Source: Pyrus communis (lineage: Eukaryota > Streptophyta > Magnoliopsida > Rosales > Rosaceae). From it: a stretch of DNA of 64,000 bases. The DNA lies in NCBI RefSeq assembly GCF_963583255.1, contig NC_084811.1:18680088-18744087 (forward strand), written 5' to 3'. A program made the translations under genes and the position numbers. The notes beneath the pieces were generated by a model that was given only the letters and a program-made list of their open reading frames with translations, was not told the DNA's origin and searched no databases. Below, piece by piece: positions 12,851 through 23,939 of the stretch (position 1 is the stretch's first letter; each line of letters begins with the position of its first letter).

Positions 12851-14143
12851 TGTTATGTTTCTTTTAAGTGCAAAAATAAGGATAGTATAGTGGCACAAGT
12901 AAGGGTGTCAAACCACAGGGACTGATTAGAACTCTACAAATTACTAGCTTTATGTAAACCCTAACTAAACAATGAAAATGTAAACTGAATTTAGATTTTT
13001 CAATTGAAAACTAAAATAACTTTAAAATGCAAGAAAGATAAAAATAAATGATAAGTTGATTCAGAAATAATGGGATGGAACTAGGGATACCGATTTCACC
13101 GTTCCAAGCCAATTCCATGAAAATTAAGTCAAAACACATTCAACTCTTCAACTTCAACTAAGGTTCGTTTTACTCATTTATGATCATCCATTTGATGTGT
13201 GGTTTTGATCAAGTGCTCCTAATCTGCAACCTAGTTGTGATGTTCAACTTAGATTGCCAAATAAGAATCCATTAAGAACAAAAAACTTCCAAGAACCAAA
13301 GAAATCACATAACAGGATGTATGCATAGCAGTTTCTTCATTCATTCACATGTCTACCAAGATTAAGCATGATGTGTACTATAACCTTGATCAAATAATTC
13401 ATAAGTAGGCCTAATGGTGATCAAACATTAAGATTAACAAACAAATTATACTATAAAATCAGTAAATGAAACAAGAACACAAATTGGTAATTTGAATACT
13501 TTAACTTAATAACATAGAGTATGTTTGCAAGGCTACATCGAATTCTCCAGCTATGAACTTAATTACACAACATGATTACAAAATATATAAATATCAAGAA
13601 CAACATAAGTGATATTAAAGTTCATAGAAGAAACCCCCTTGAAGCAATTATGATGTTGAACTTCTCCAAGAACAGCGCGGTTGTGTGGTTTCTACGGATG
13701 GTGAATGGAGAAAGGATTTTGTTTCAGGAAGAAAGGCCAAAGAAAGAGAAAAGAAAGAGAGCTATGGGTGTCCCCAAGGCGAAGCTTCTGTAAAAGTAGC
13801 TGAGACTCTCAGTTTTATAAGGTTAAAAAGACTGTTATAGAATGTCAAGACATCCAAGTAATGGAGCATTTATTTCAGACGTTTTTTGCTGTTATTGGTC
13901 TCTTAAAAGGCCATATTCATCTCCATATTCAATTGTACACTTTGAATCTCTCTCTACATCAGAATCCTTATTCAATTCTCCACTTTCAGCACCATTTCGC
14001 CTTATTTACCCTCAAATGACTCTAAAATACAATTAAACGCACATTAACACAAAAGAGAGTAAAACGCAACTAATTTAACTCAAAAATATCACAAAGAGAC
14101 TAGGAATGGATGGTATAAAATGTATGAAATATATGAGTTATCA
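12851..14143 (-). mobile_element. 1293-bp solo LTR nested in Athila-like gag
   Basis: The block starts TGTTATG and ends GTTATCA on the plus strand, so on the minus strand it reads TGATAACTC...CATAACA (TG...CA). Exact 5-bp target duplications CCATC flank it at 12846-12850 and 14144-14148. It contains no coding capacity. Its layout (a GATAGTATAGTGG-type site, then a short CACAGGGA block, then a TTTCACCG block) resembles the other Athila-like LTRs at 15077 and 36811. It is a product of LTR-LTR recombination and is younger than the host element. Confidence 0.9.
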
Positions 14144-14149
14144 CCATCA

Positions 14150-14899
14150 TATCAAATAATTCAAATGCTTCTCTTGCAAATTTATTTGACAACGAACCCC
14201 CAGCTGATGCATTAACATGACTTTTAGATGTAGGATTAAGCCCATCAAAGAAAATATTCATTTGTGATCTGAATCAATATTAGCATGTGGACACTTTATG
14301 TACATCTCTGTATATCTCTCTCTCGCTTCATGAAACTCTTCGTTTGGCTTTTGAGTGAATGTCATAATCTCCCACCTGTAATTCAATGTTTTGGATGCTG
14401 GTTAATATTTGTTTAGGAATTTTTTATGTAATTGTTGCCAAGTAGTAATGCTATTAGCCGGTAGAGTGAACAACCAAGTTTTTGCCTTATCCTTCAATGT
14501 AAAAGGAAAAAGATGTAACTTAATAGCCTCAACATAAAAACCCCTAATCAAAATGTTTTTGTAGCCCATAATGAATTTTGCAATATGTATGTTCGCATCC
14601 TCATTAGGCAACCCATGAAACGTTAGTAAAATTTCAAGCATATGGTGCTTTATCTCAAACAAATCACCCTCCTCTTGTTCAGGATACACAATGCAATTAG
14701 GAATGTCATTGGCACGGGCAACCAATGACTCTCTGAGTGGCCTGCCTGCTTCAGGAAATTGCAACACCATTGTGATTTTGCTGTCCACAAAACCAGCAAA
14801 CAATTCATGCAGAAACGTGCCTTGCAGTGAATAATCCCAAGGTAAATTATTTTCCTGTAACCGATGTTGCAATGTGCTCTCCAGTTCTGGATCAAACAT
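14150..14899 (-). pseudogene. Athila-like gag, N-terminal part
   Basis: The frame is open from ATG at 14899 down to 14402 (165 codons). It continues in another frame to about 14150, where the solo LTR interrupts it. The segment about 14402-14600 has the retrotransposon gag core pattern (a W-rich stretch ending in the KKFLNKY type). After the frame change a segment resembling the gag C-terminal core (EEFHEARERY type) can be read. It would form the capsid-like particle. The break at about 14400 plus the insertion make it non-functional. Confidence 0.7.
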
Positions 14900-15076
14900 G
14901 CAATCTACTCAGTATTTGATATGGTCTGGACCATGCAGTTTGCAAAATCTGCAATACAACAAAAATAACAAAATAAACTGAAATAATTTTTTTTTTTTTT
15001 ATGAAAAAATAAGAAATCAGAAAAAGTTTAAACAAAAATTATCTAAAATAATCCCCGGCAGCAACGTCAATTTCTT

Positions 15077-15361
15077 GATAGCAATTTTACCTTCTATGCA
15101 AATAGGATAAAAATCACATGAAATACTTGCAAGAATATAAGGATATTGTAGCATAGATGCTCATGCAAGGTCGTTCTCCTCAAGGATTATTTTAATAATT
15201 TAGGTAGAAACAATTCCTAATTAAATACTTAGATTTAAATATTGAGAAAAGAGATTTTTGAACTTGGGTAATATTAAAAACGAATTTTATTTAAAAACCA
15301 ATATGATAAAAGAAAAGAGTTTTAAATACCAATTTATAAAAGCACTACGGTTTCACCGTCA
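15077..15361 (-). mobile_element. Truncated 5' LTR of the Athila-like element
   Basis: It begins directly beyond the primer-binding-like site with TGATAGCAATTTTACC and carries the same ordered blocks as the solo LTR (GATATTGTAGCATAG, then a CTCCTCAAGGA block, then GGTTTCACCGTC). The match ends at about 15361, where a TA-rich tract begins. The LTR is therefore incomplete and its outer terminus is lost. Confidence 0.6.
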
Positions 15362-15690
15362 ATATACATATATATATATAAAGGAAATTGTTATTGACAT
15401 TCTAAAAATCTCATTTTGCATTCCAAACTTTCTATAATTATAAAGAAAAATACACATCTGAGGAGTGTAAAATGAAATTTATGAAGTGCAATGCATCTGA
15501 AATTTTAGATGATCATAGTCTGTATATTATAATTGGTACCTGCTTTTGTAACTTGGCAGCTGTGACAAAGTCCCTTTTCTTTTTTTGGGAAGAACAAAGT
15601 CCTTTTTCTTTGGTGTGCGGCCTAGGCCCGAAAAGTTGTTAGTACTTTAACTCTAATTCCAGGCTTTTCAGAGAAAAAAAAAAAAAAAAA
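15362..15690. other. Non-coding junction with A-runs
   Basis: A short TATATA tract is followed by a segment starting GGAAATTGTTATTGACATTC, which may be the end of another mobile element. A run of more than 25 A follows near 15670-15697. No gene was recognised. Confidence 0.3.
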
Positions 15691-15719
15691 AAAAAAACTG
15701 ATAAATGGTAAACAGTACA

Positions 15720-16600
15720 AACTGACAATACAGTGGGGAAAGATAGTACTAGTATTTGAGTTTAAGAAATAAAGTTGGTCTTCCAAAAAAAAAAAAAATG
15801 AAATAAAGTTCTTAGTACTTTAACTCTAATTCGAAGGCCCGAAAAGTTGTTGAGTTGTAGAAATAGTCAGTATTCAGTTTAAGAAATAGTGATAGTACTA
15901 GTATTCAGTTTCAATAGTATTAGTATTTAGTTTCAGAAATAGTGATAATATCTATTTTCAGTTTAAGAAATAGTCAGTGTTAAGTTTAAAAAATAATGAT
16001 AATAGTAGTGTTCAATTTAAGAAATAGTGACAATACACATGTTCAATTCTAAAAATAGTGTTTAGGTTAAAAATTAGTGATAGCATCAATACTCAGTTTA
16101 AAAAATAGTGATAGTACCCTTATTCAATTTAAAAAATAGTTAGTATTTAGTTTAAGAAATAATGATAGTACAAGTTTTCAAATTAATAAATAGTCAGCAT
16201 TCAGTTCTAGAAATAGCCAATGTTTAGTTTAAGAAATAGTGACAATACATGTGTTCAATTCTAAAAATAGTCAGTGTTCAACTTAAGAAATAGTCAGTAT
16301 TCAGTTTAAGAAATAGTAATAATTAATATTAGTATTAAGTTTAAGAAATAGTGATAATACCAGTGTTCAATATATAAAATAGTGAGTACTCAGTTTAAGA
16401 AATAGTGATAATACCCATGTTCAATTTACGAAATAGTGAATGTTCAATTTAAGAAATAGTGATAGTACCAGTGCTCATTTTAAGAAATAATGATAGTGTC
16501 AGTGTTCAGTTTAAGAAATAATAATAGTACTAGTGTTCTATTTAATAAATAGTATCGATACTTCTATCCAATTCGAGAAATAATTAGTGTTTAATGTTTA
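15720..16600. repeat. Degenerate minisatellite built on AGTTTAAGAAATAGTGATAG
   Basis: About 20 or more imperfect copies of a unit of roughly 30-50 bp, core TTCAGTTTAAGAAATAGTGA followed by TAGTACCAGTG, run head to tail for nearly 900 bp. Copies differ by small indels, so the array is old. No open frame runs through it. Confidence 0.85.
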
Positions 16601-16744
16601 TAATTGATAATTTTGTTTGCTTGGGGAAATATTGTAGCTATTTGATCTTTCTATTTTTTTTTTTTTTTTTTTTTTTACTTAAAGACGTAAAGTATCAAAT
16701 TGTTAGTACGATGTCAATACATTTTTTGTTGATTTATTTTTAGA

Positions 16745-17082
16745 TTGTTGCTGGGACAGAACAAAGCCACAAACAACACTGCTGGTAAAGCCAGATAACA
16801 AGGAGAAGGTGGTGATGTTGAAAACACCCGAGCTGGTGAAAATATTGAAGCTTTACGGGCAAATCTACTAGATCATTGTTTTATCCGTCAAGAGTCGAGA
16901 TCCCACTGGAAAATCTACAAAGACTCACAAACTGAAAATGAAACTAGGATAATTTCCAATGGAAGTGGCTCATGCATTCTAGGAAAGTGGGTCCTAAGTG
17001 GTAAGCAAAATTAAGGGTGGAAATTGATCAACAAAAGAATATGAACCACTTAATTACAAATAAGAAATAAACTAATAAAATA

Positions 17083-17114
<32 letters not shown>

Positions 17115-18565
17115 GTATGTACGTATGTATATACATATATAAATAATAAAAGAAATTGGGGAAGCAAATTGATCCCATTTTCTTTAAACGTGCAAAATGG
17201 TTTGAGGAGGTGGCCACTCTCCTTCACCCATGTTGAGTTTTACCTCCTTTTCAGGAGGAAGGGGGGACGACAAGAAGAAAACAAGAAAAAAAAAGAAAAA
17301 AAAGAAAAAGAAAGCAAAACCTGAAGAGAGAACGAACGGCCAAAAGAAAAAAGAAATAAATAAAGAACTGATTGACATAATGGCATACTTGTAAATAAAG
17401 AGAAGTTTATTTCTAACATAATTGGTCGACAGAATAGCATTGTTGTTAGGGGCAAAGGTGGAAAAAAAATCATTTCGTTTTGGGCTTTTAGTTCAGCCCA
17501 TGTATGTTAAATGTTTGTGAGTCTGATATAGATTAGTTTTGTCCTAATGATTAAATATAAAACCCTTTTGGTTAAATAATAGTATAGGGTGATTTTTTTA
17601 TTAAATTAAACTTAGCTCAAGCCTTTTTCATTAAAACTTCCATAAATAATTGTTTTTCTTTCCCCTACTTAATAGTAATAATTGTTTTTTTTTAATTATT
17701 ATAATTTTTTTGTGATTTTCAGATAAGGAGATTCGCAAAAGCTGCAAGAGTAAGTTTTTCTCCTCCGCCTTTGATCGATCTATCTAGCTAAAACTTGTGG
17801 ATTCAATCAATTTATCCAACGATTTTTTTTTTTCATATTTCAAACTTTTTAAATTTCTTTATGCTGTGATTTTAGGGGAGCGAGAAATTAATCAAGATTT
17901 CCCCGTAATAGAGAGAAAAAAAGAAATCAATCACGATGTGCGTGCCTAAATGGCAGTCCTGGTAATTATTATACACACACGCCCAGTTTCTTTTTTTGGG
18001 TTAGTGTTAGGGTTACGGTTACGGTTTAGAGTTAAGGATGAAGGTTTAGGGGTTAGCAACCTAGCTAGGCTATTATCTATATAAACATACTTGTCTTTAC
18101 AGTCAACCTACATGCTCGCGCACACGCACCTAAAGTTAACCTAGCATCCCCATTTCCACTTGTGCCTACCTGCTGCGTATGGCGAAGATAGAATATGAAT
18201 ATGCATGTCTCTTATTATTGTCTGTCATTTTATCATCACCTTTTCTTTATAGGTAAGGAGCAACCAGAGGATTCTATGAATCTCAATTCTGATTACGATA
18301 GTACTGATGAATGTGTCGCCAGCGATGAGATTTGTGTTTTTTGTGACTACGTTGGTCAGCACTCCTCTCATGAGTGCCCCAATTATCAGAAGCCCAGAGA
18401 CTCTTGTGGAAGAAAGTTAATTTTGCAGCATTTGTGGTAAAAATGACCACCTGGTTGCGTGGTGCCCATTGGCTCGATCGTGCCCTCCTGGCACAAAAGT
18501 TGAACCTGGTGCTGAATGGATACTGATGACGTCGATGAGACAGGCACCTGGGGCCCCATAGGAGT
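16745..18565 (+). pseudogene. Probable gene remnant with CCHC zinc knuckles, exon borders uncertain
   Basis: Exon-like blocks lie at about 16745-17001, 17723-17750 and 18254-18560, with AG before and GT after the first two. The third block encodes CVFCDYVGQHSSHEC, a CCHC-like knuckle with one extra residue. After a one-frame shift near 18420 it encodes CSICGKNDHLVAWC, a canonical CX2CX4HX4C zinc knuckle. Such knuckles bind single-stranded nucleic acid. The first block has an internal stop in its best frame. I do not recognise the parent gene; it may be a captured or decayed fragment. Confidence 0.35.
17083..17140. repeat. TA / TATG microsatellite
   Basis: (AT)n is followed by (GTAT)n and a return to ATAC/ATAT. 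It lies in the intron-like gap of the zinc-knuckle remnant. Confidence 0.9.
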
Positions 18566-18726
18566 AGCCTCAGTAAGGGGTGTAGGAGGCGCATTGGTCA
18601 CGCTCCGACGACGAGTGATCAAATGCGACATCTATACACTTAATTTGCGTCGGCTTCGAGTTTGGCGTCACTGCCTTGCGAACGAGAGGGAGAAAGATGA
18701 GTCTTAAAAATCAAATTCGGATTCAA

Positions 18727-19382
18727 TATATGGGAAAGAGGGAAAGAGGGAAAGAAAAAGGGAAAAAGGGAAGAAGGAAAGAGGTTTATACGGGAGGGAA
18801 AGAGGGAAAGAAAGAGGGAAAATCAAGTGGTCTATTAATTATATTAAGTGGTCTATTAGATTAAGAGGGAAAGAGGGAAAGAGGGAAAGAAAAAGGGAAA
18901 AAGGGAAGAAGGGCTCACACAATCATCCATGTGGTGACAAATGCTTCATGTCCGGTTACAGTTGTCAAGGGCTCACACAATCATCCAAACCATAAAAGCT
19001 CAAAGAAGCTATCTTTCAAATGATAACTGGTACTTTGAATTATAATGTGTTGAAATTAAAGGAATCAGGCCTTGGGTATATTGTGGGTTTTCCATTTTTT
19101 TTTTCTTTTTCTAATTAGAGTGGTATTATCCGCATATAATATTAAGTGGTCTATAAGAAAGAGGGAAAAAGGGAAAGAAAGAGGGAAAATCAAGTGGTCT
19201 ATTAATTATATTAAGTGGTCTATTAGATTAAGAGGGAAAGAGGGAAAGAGGGAAAGAAAAAGGGAAAAAGGGAAGAAGGAAAGAGGTTTATACGGGAGGG
19301 AAAGAGGGAAAGAAAGAGGGAAAATCAAGTGCTTCATGTCCGGTTACAGTTGTCAAGGGCTCACACAATCATCCAAACCATA
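18727..19382. repeat. GGGAAAGA purine repeats, duplicated with a unique flank
   Basis: Two purine-rich blocks (about 18731-18916 and 19153-19330) are made of GGGAAAGA and GGGAAAAA words and share the insert AGGTTTATACGGGAGGG plus AAGTGGTCTATTAATTATATT. A non-repetitive flank starting GCTTCATGTCCGGTTACAG follows each (18942 and 19331, offset about 389 bp), so a segment of about 0.4 kb was duplicated. The Arg/Lys/Glu-rich ORFs through it (such as 19072-19485) are artefacts of the purine bias. Confidence 0.8.
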
Positions 19383-19690
19383 TATAACTCGATTAATTAG
19401 CTTTCTAAATATAATTTTCCTGGGAAATCAAATCAAGCATCAGACAAGAGGATCATCAAACAGCCAAACCAACACAAAAATGTAAACGAAGAAACCAGAA
19501 ACAAAATCGCATTGCTGCTAATTCAAATTAGATAAAAAAAAATACCAACATAATCCAACACTTAAACAAAAATAAACCTTTAATTTTTCTTAATCTACGA
19601 AGCACTTGTCATCCTTTCAAAGCTTGAATCTTTGCCCTACTTCTCTGAGGAAACACATTGTTCGAAATTAGTTTCAACGATCCCATACGC

Positions 19691-19777
19691 CAAATAAATA
19701 AAACTAGGGGTGCTAAACACTTGACTCAAATAAATAAAACAAGGGGTGCTAAACACTTGACTCAAATAAATAAAACT
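19691..19777. repeat. 36-bp tandem repeat, 2.4 copies
   Basis: A unit beginning CAAATAAATAAAACTAGGGG and ending CACTTGACT occurs twice in full (19691-19726 and 19727-19762) and once in part (19763-19777). Just to the right, another block (TGTTTCTTTGTTCAATCT, then TTGAAGAGGGTTAGAGGAT) is duplicated near 19850 and 20020. Confidence 0.8.
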
Positions 19778-20099
19778 AATCTTGAGGCTTGAACTGGGCT
19801 GGAGGATTCCGACACATTGCAGGCAAGCACGAGGTGGAGGTGATGACCTGTTTCTTTGTTCAATCTTTCCAATTCGTATTGAAGAGGGTTAGAGGATACT
19901 AATTAGAAAGATTGAGGCTTTGATCTTGGTGATTCCACAGGCTTACTCTTGAACTGGGCTGTAGGATTCTTTTGGTCTCCCCCGAATGTCTGAGCTTACT
20001 CCTTTTATCTGTTTCTTTGTTCAATCTCTCCAATTCATATTGAAGAGGGTTAGAGGATAACTCAGCATATGCAGTTATTGCTTGTCTCCACATGCTTCA

Positions 20100-21760
20100 A
20101 TGTATCATTTTCACTTGCCTTACTTGTTCCCCTTTGCAGAAGTGGTCCCTTCTCTGGAAGTGTATCAACCGTTGAAGATGACTACTCGAGAGCAACGCTA
20201 GGTAAGCAATCAGGGAATAGATTCCAGGTAGTCGGTTCCAGATCGGAAGACTGACTCCAAGTGCCGGTTGATTGCTTCTTTCACTTTGCCATGCAAGTAA
20301 TAACAAGGACAAAGGAAAAGACACGGAAAGAGCGTGATATGAGATACCTTTGCTTTCGCCCTTGATGATATGAGATACTTTTGCTTTTGAAGAGGCAGCG
20401 AATGAATCAGCACATTGGGGAAGAAGAAAAATTGAGTATTTCGAGAGGCTTTGCTGGGAGTGCGCCCTCAGAGGTGAGGAAGAGTTGGGCATTTTCTTCA
20501 GGTCTGCCTTGCCATAAAAGATGAAGGTCGACATATATAGGGATTTCCCAATAGCAAGCGGTGGTACCGTTCTTTTACCATTGTCGACAAAAGTTTTGAT
20601 CCAATAAATCCGGCTTTTTGAACTTCAAATAGTGATGACTCTTCGATCTTTGAATAAGCGGCCCTTCGATTTCTGAACAAACGCCTCTTTGATTTCTCGA
20701 GCCCAGAGCCAAACGGCTCTCTTCTGTCCATTCCCATCCCCTGTGAGACATCTCTCAATACTCTCATTTCAAACCTCCACGCGTCTTCAACTTTGTCAAA
20801 GATCTGAAAAGCCGAGATTGTGTCTGAAGAGTGTTGACGAAATTTACGCAGGAAAATCTGGCTTTTAAGATTTGAAGAGTGGTGTCTCTTCAATTTGAAT
20901 CGGTGGTTGTGTCGCAAAGTCTTTATAGAGGTGATCGATCACCTCTAACATGCACACTTTGAAGATTGCCCATCCGTGAAAATCGTCTCCGGCCCTTTGA
21001 GATTTTACTCCATCCAACCCTTCTCTTTTAACATCTTTGAAAATGGCTAACCCATCTAACATTTGCTTAGATTTGAGTCTCAGCAGTGATCCGGTTGCGC
21101 CACGTCAAGGTAATGTATGGTGCCCGTCTTTCTTATCTTCTAATGGCCCTCTTACAGGTGAAGACTCCGTGATGACGGATGCAACAACAGCTACGATAGT
21201 AGCTAGGAACCTCCTTACTCCCAAAGATAGTAGGCTGCTTTCAGGACGGTCCGATGAGTTGGCCGTTCAAGAGTCCCTCGCTCTCAGTGTTCAGTGTGCG
21301 GGCTCTGTGTCCAACATGGGCCAACGCCTGCTTGCTCAATCCCGTCAAGTGGAATCATTGATGGCAGAGGTGGAAAATCTTAAGCAAGAGATCAAACAGC
21401 TTAAGTACGAGAATAGAAGTTTGCATGTGCTTGCAAATAACTATTCGACGGGTATGAAGAGGAAGCTTGATGAGCTGCAAGAATCTGAAGGTCGAATTCA
21501 AAGTGACCGTCAAAGGCTTGCGGCTTATCTCCAGAGGCACCTTTTTCCTGGGTCATCTAGCGTTCCACCTAGTATTGAGGCCTCGAATGCTCTATCTTCG
21601 ATGCCTCCCACTCCGATGCCTCCTGCTCCGATGCCTTCCGCTCCGATGCCTTTTGCTTCTAGAGTTTTGCCACGTAGTGGGGCTTCACGTAAACAATCTT
21701 TGTGAAGGCTCCATCATTCTGCCATGTTTTATTTTTTATTTTTTAATTTTTTAATTTTTT
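20100..21760 (+). mobile_element. Repetitive element carrying a coiled-coil ORF, limits uncertain
   Basis: The leader at about 20100-21040 and the ORF at 21043-21705 read as one unit that I recall as highly repeated in apple-type genomes. The leader has short internal duplications (ATGAGATACTTTTGCTTT at about 20337 and 20368; several CTCTTCGATTT-like repeats at 20640-20700). No transposase, reverse transcriptase, LTR pair or inverted end was found, so it is either non-autonomous or an abundant gene-like repeat. Confidence 0.45.
21043..21705 (+). CDS. Uncharacterised coiled-coil protein of a repetitive element
   Basis: Intact 220-residue frame. ATG at 21043 is preferred over the upstream TTG because it starts the MANPSNICLDLSLSSD block. 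The N-terminal third is Ser/Asp/Thr-rich. Residues about 95-165 form a coiled coil (the ESLMAEVENLKQEIKQLKYE stretch, then a second Lys/Glu-rich helix). The C-terminus has a short tandem repeat of MPPAPM type (about 21600-21655), followed by a Ser/Arg-rich tail. No enzymatic motif, signal peptide or membrane segment is visible. An uninterrupted frame in such decayed surroundings suggests a recent copy. Function is unknown. Confidence 0.55.
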   Translation: MANPSNICLDLSLSSDPVAPRQGNVWCPSFLSSNGPLTGEDSVMTDATTATIVARNLLTPKDSRLLSGRSDELAVQESLALSVQCAGSVSNMGQRLLAQSRQVESLMAEVENLKQEIKQLKYENRSLHVLANNYSTGMKRKLDELQESEGRIQSDRQRLAAYLQRHLFPGSSSVPPSIEASNALSSMPPTPMPPAPMPSAPMPFASRVLPRSGASRKQSL

Positions 21761-21819
21761 TATTTTTTATGAACATGTAATTTCTCGGAGATCAATGAAC
21801 ATGCTTTGTTTTATTTGTA

Positions 21820-22089
21820 CCCGTTTTGCTTATAAGTACAAAATAAATAAATTAAAATCTACTCAGTAAATACATATATGAAAACAATGAATTGATTCGA
21901 TCGTCAATTTAAAACATTTACACAAGTGGATACCACAAAAGAAAAAGGCAATGCAAGAACCCCAAAAGAAAAGCAAAAGGCCAAAACCAAAAAAAAAAAA
22001 AAGAAAAGGGACTTTGCGTGACGTAGGTACATTTACGTCGCGCAAATCTGTTTTGCGCGACGCAGTTGTACATACGTCGCGCAAAGTCT

Positions 22090-22120
<31 letters not shown>

Positions 22121-23330
22121 CCGTTTTGCTTATAAGTACAAAATAAATAAATTAAAATTTACATTGTAAATACATATACCATTGAATTTGATAGGAAATG
22201 CATTGTACGAAACTAATTTCAACGATCCAACCGTCAAACTTGTTTGTATATACTTGGAGATCTTATACGTCAAAAATCGCAAAAAACAAACATGCACAGA
22301 TTAAGTAACGGGACAAACCTTTTCGACGGCTCTAAGTGTTAGTGAATCTAATGTTTTGATGGGATACGCATTGTACGAAACTAGTTTCAACAATCCAACC
22401 ATCAAACTTGTTCGTATATGCTTTGAGATCGCATACGCCAAAAATTGTAAAAAACAAACGTGCAAAGATCAAACAACGGGACAAACCTTTTCGACGGCTA
22501 TAAACGAAAAATCACGATTTAACGGTTATATTAACTCCGATTTTGATGATTTTTTACAACTACACTCCTTGATCTTGTATGAATGCAAGAAACTCATTTG
22601 ATCGTCGATTTCAAATATTTACACAAGTGGATACCACAAAATCTTATGTTATACTTGATGAAAGCATAAATATACTCCAAGTGTTAGTGAATCTAATGTT
22701 TTGACGGGATACGCATTGTACGAAACTAGTTTCAACGATCCAACCGTCAAACTTGTTTGTATATGCTTTGAGATCGCATACGCCAAAAATCGCAAAAAAA
22801 AGAAAAACTTGTAGAGATCAAATAATGGGACAAAACTTTTCGACGGTTATAAACGAAAAATCACGATTTAACGGTTATTTTAACTCCGATTTTGATGATT
22901 TTTTACAGCTACACTATTTAACCCTATATGAATATAATGAACTGATTTGATCGTCAATTTAAAATATTTACACAAGTGGATACCTCAAAAGAAAAAGGCA
23001 ATGCAAGAACCCTAAAAGAAAAGGAAAAGGGCAAAAAAAACAAAAAAATTAATAAAAAGGGACTTTGCGCGACGTAGTACAAAATATATAAATTAAAATC
23101 TACTTACTAAATACATATACCATTGAATTTGATGGGGGTACGAAATTAGATTCAATGATTCAACCGTCAAACTTGTTTGTATATACTTTGAGATCGCATA
23201 CGCAAAAAATCGCAAAAAAAAAACATTCAGAGATCAAGTAACGGGACAAAAAATTTCATCAGTTATAACCAAAAATCACAATTTAATGGTTATTTTAACT
23301 TCGATTTTTATGATTTTTTTACAGGTACAC
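21820..23330. repeat. ~350-bp tandem repeat, about three copies, interspersed with CACTA-like blocks
   Basis: Copies share landmarks CGAAACTAGTTTCAACGATC, AAAAATCGCAAAAAACAAAC and TCCGATTTTGATGATTTTTT. The last recurs near 22540, 22890 and 23300. The same repeat makes up the larger array at 53.5-56.3 kb. Blocks ending in GGGACTTTGCGYGACG interrupt it at about 22008 and 23058. ORFs of 60-80 codons in the units are repeated shadows. Confidence 0.85.
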
Positions 23331-23674
23331 TCCTTAAGCCTACGTCACGCAAAGTTGGCAAAAAAAGGGTAAAGTATTCTTTGTTTGGTGCCAAGATCTT
23401 GCGCGACGCATAAAACGTCGCGCAAAAGGCATTTGCGCGACGGAACTTTGCGCGACTAAGGCTAACGTTGAGCAAAATACCTTTGCGCGGCGCAGGAGCT
23501 AATGCGTCGTGTAAAGCTGTTTTGCGCGACGCCAATCTTTGTTGCGCAAAGTTTCATCGCGCAAAGTCCTTTTGCGCGACGTTTTGTGTTTTTAGTCGCG
23601 CAAACATACTTTGCGCAACGAAATATTATGCGTCGCACAAAATTCGGTCGCGCAAACATGTTTTTCTACTAGTG
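22008..23674. mobile_element. CACTA-type transposon end with GCGCGACG subterminal repeats
   Basis: TTTTTCTACTAGTG at 23661-23674 is the reverse complement of CACTAGTAGAAAAA, a canonical plant CACTA (En/Spm) terminus. The 330 bp inside it are packed with TTTGCGCGACG and its inverse CGTCGCGCAAA. Further copies occur at 22010-22090 and 23058-23080. CACTA elements carry such repeated subterminal sites for transposase binding. No left CACTA terminus and no transposase ORF were found, so this is a defective or truncated copy. Confidence 0.7.
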
Positions 23675-23939
23675 TACTTACATGTGCTCCATTGAGTCGC
23701 AATATTGCAACATAAAACCTGATCATCATACATTTGCTCAGTTAAAGGACTTCTCGGGTGAAGGATCTTCTAGCTGTCATAGAACTAGAAAATGTTGGCG
23801 ACGGCAATAATGGTCAATGGTCAGGATGATGATAATGAGAAGCCAAATACAGAATTCCAACGGTTTCGTTATTCATTTTTTGTGGCCAATCTAGCTCCAC
23901 ATGCAAGTGAATTTCTTATTTTAACTCATGGTATTATCA

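Larger units (their letters stand above)
8830..15069 (-). mobile_element. Athila-like Ty3/gypsy retrotransposon, internal region, heavily mutated
   Basis: On the minus strand the domains run in gypsy order: gag (from 14899), protease (around 11.8 kb), reverse transcriptase (10.8-10.1 kb), RNase H (to about 9.65 kb), then integrase (9.5-8.83 kb). Just upstream of gag, at about 15052-15070, sits a primer-binding-site-like sequence (plus strand TCCCCGGCAGCAACGTCAA) resembling the Athila/Tat tRNA-Asp site. The FMDDF catalytic box and overall RT style favour Athila. Stops and frameshifts break every domain. A solo LTR (12851-14143) interrupts gag. The 3' LTR is missing or unrecognisable, so the copy is dead. 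Confidence 0.85.

Noticed and set aside
17109..17473. Lys/Glu-rich and Phe-rich ORFs on both strands
   Set aside because: They come from a simple purine tract and a microsatellite; no domain or start context supports them.
18001..18060. Interstitial telomere-like TTAGGGTT words
   Set aside because: Only a few degenerate copies, not the plant TTTAGGG array; too weak to call.
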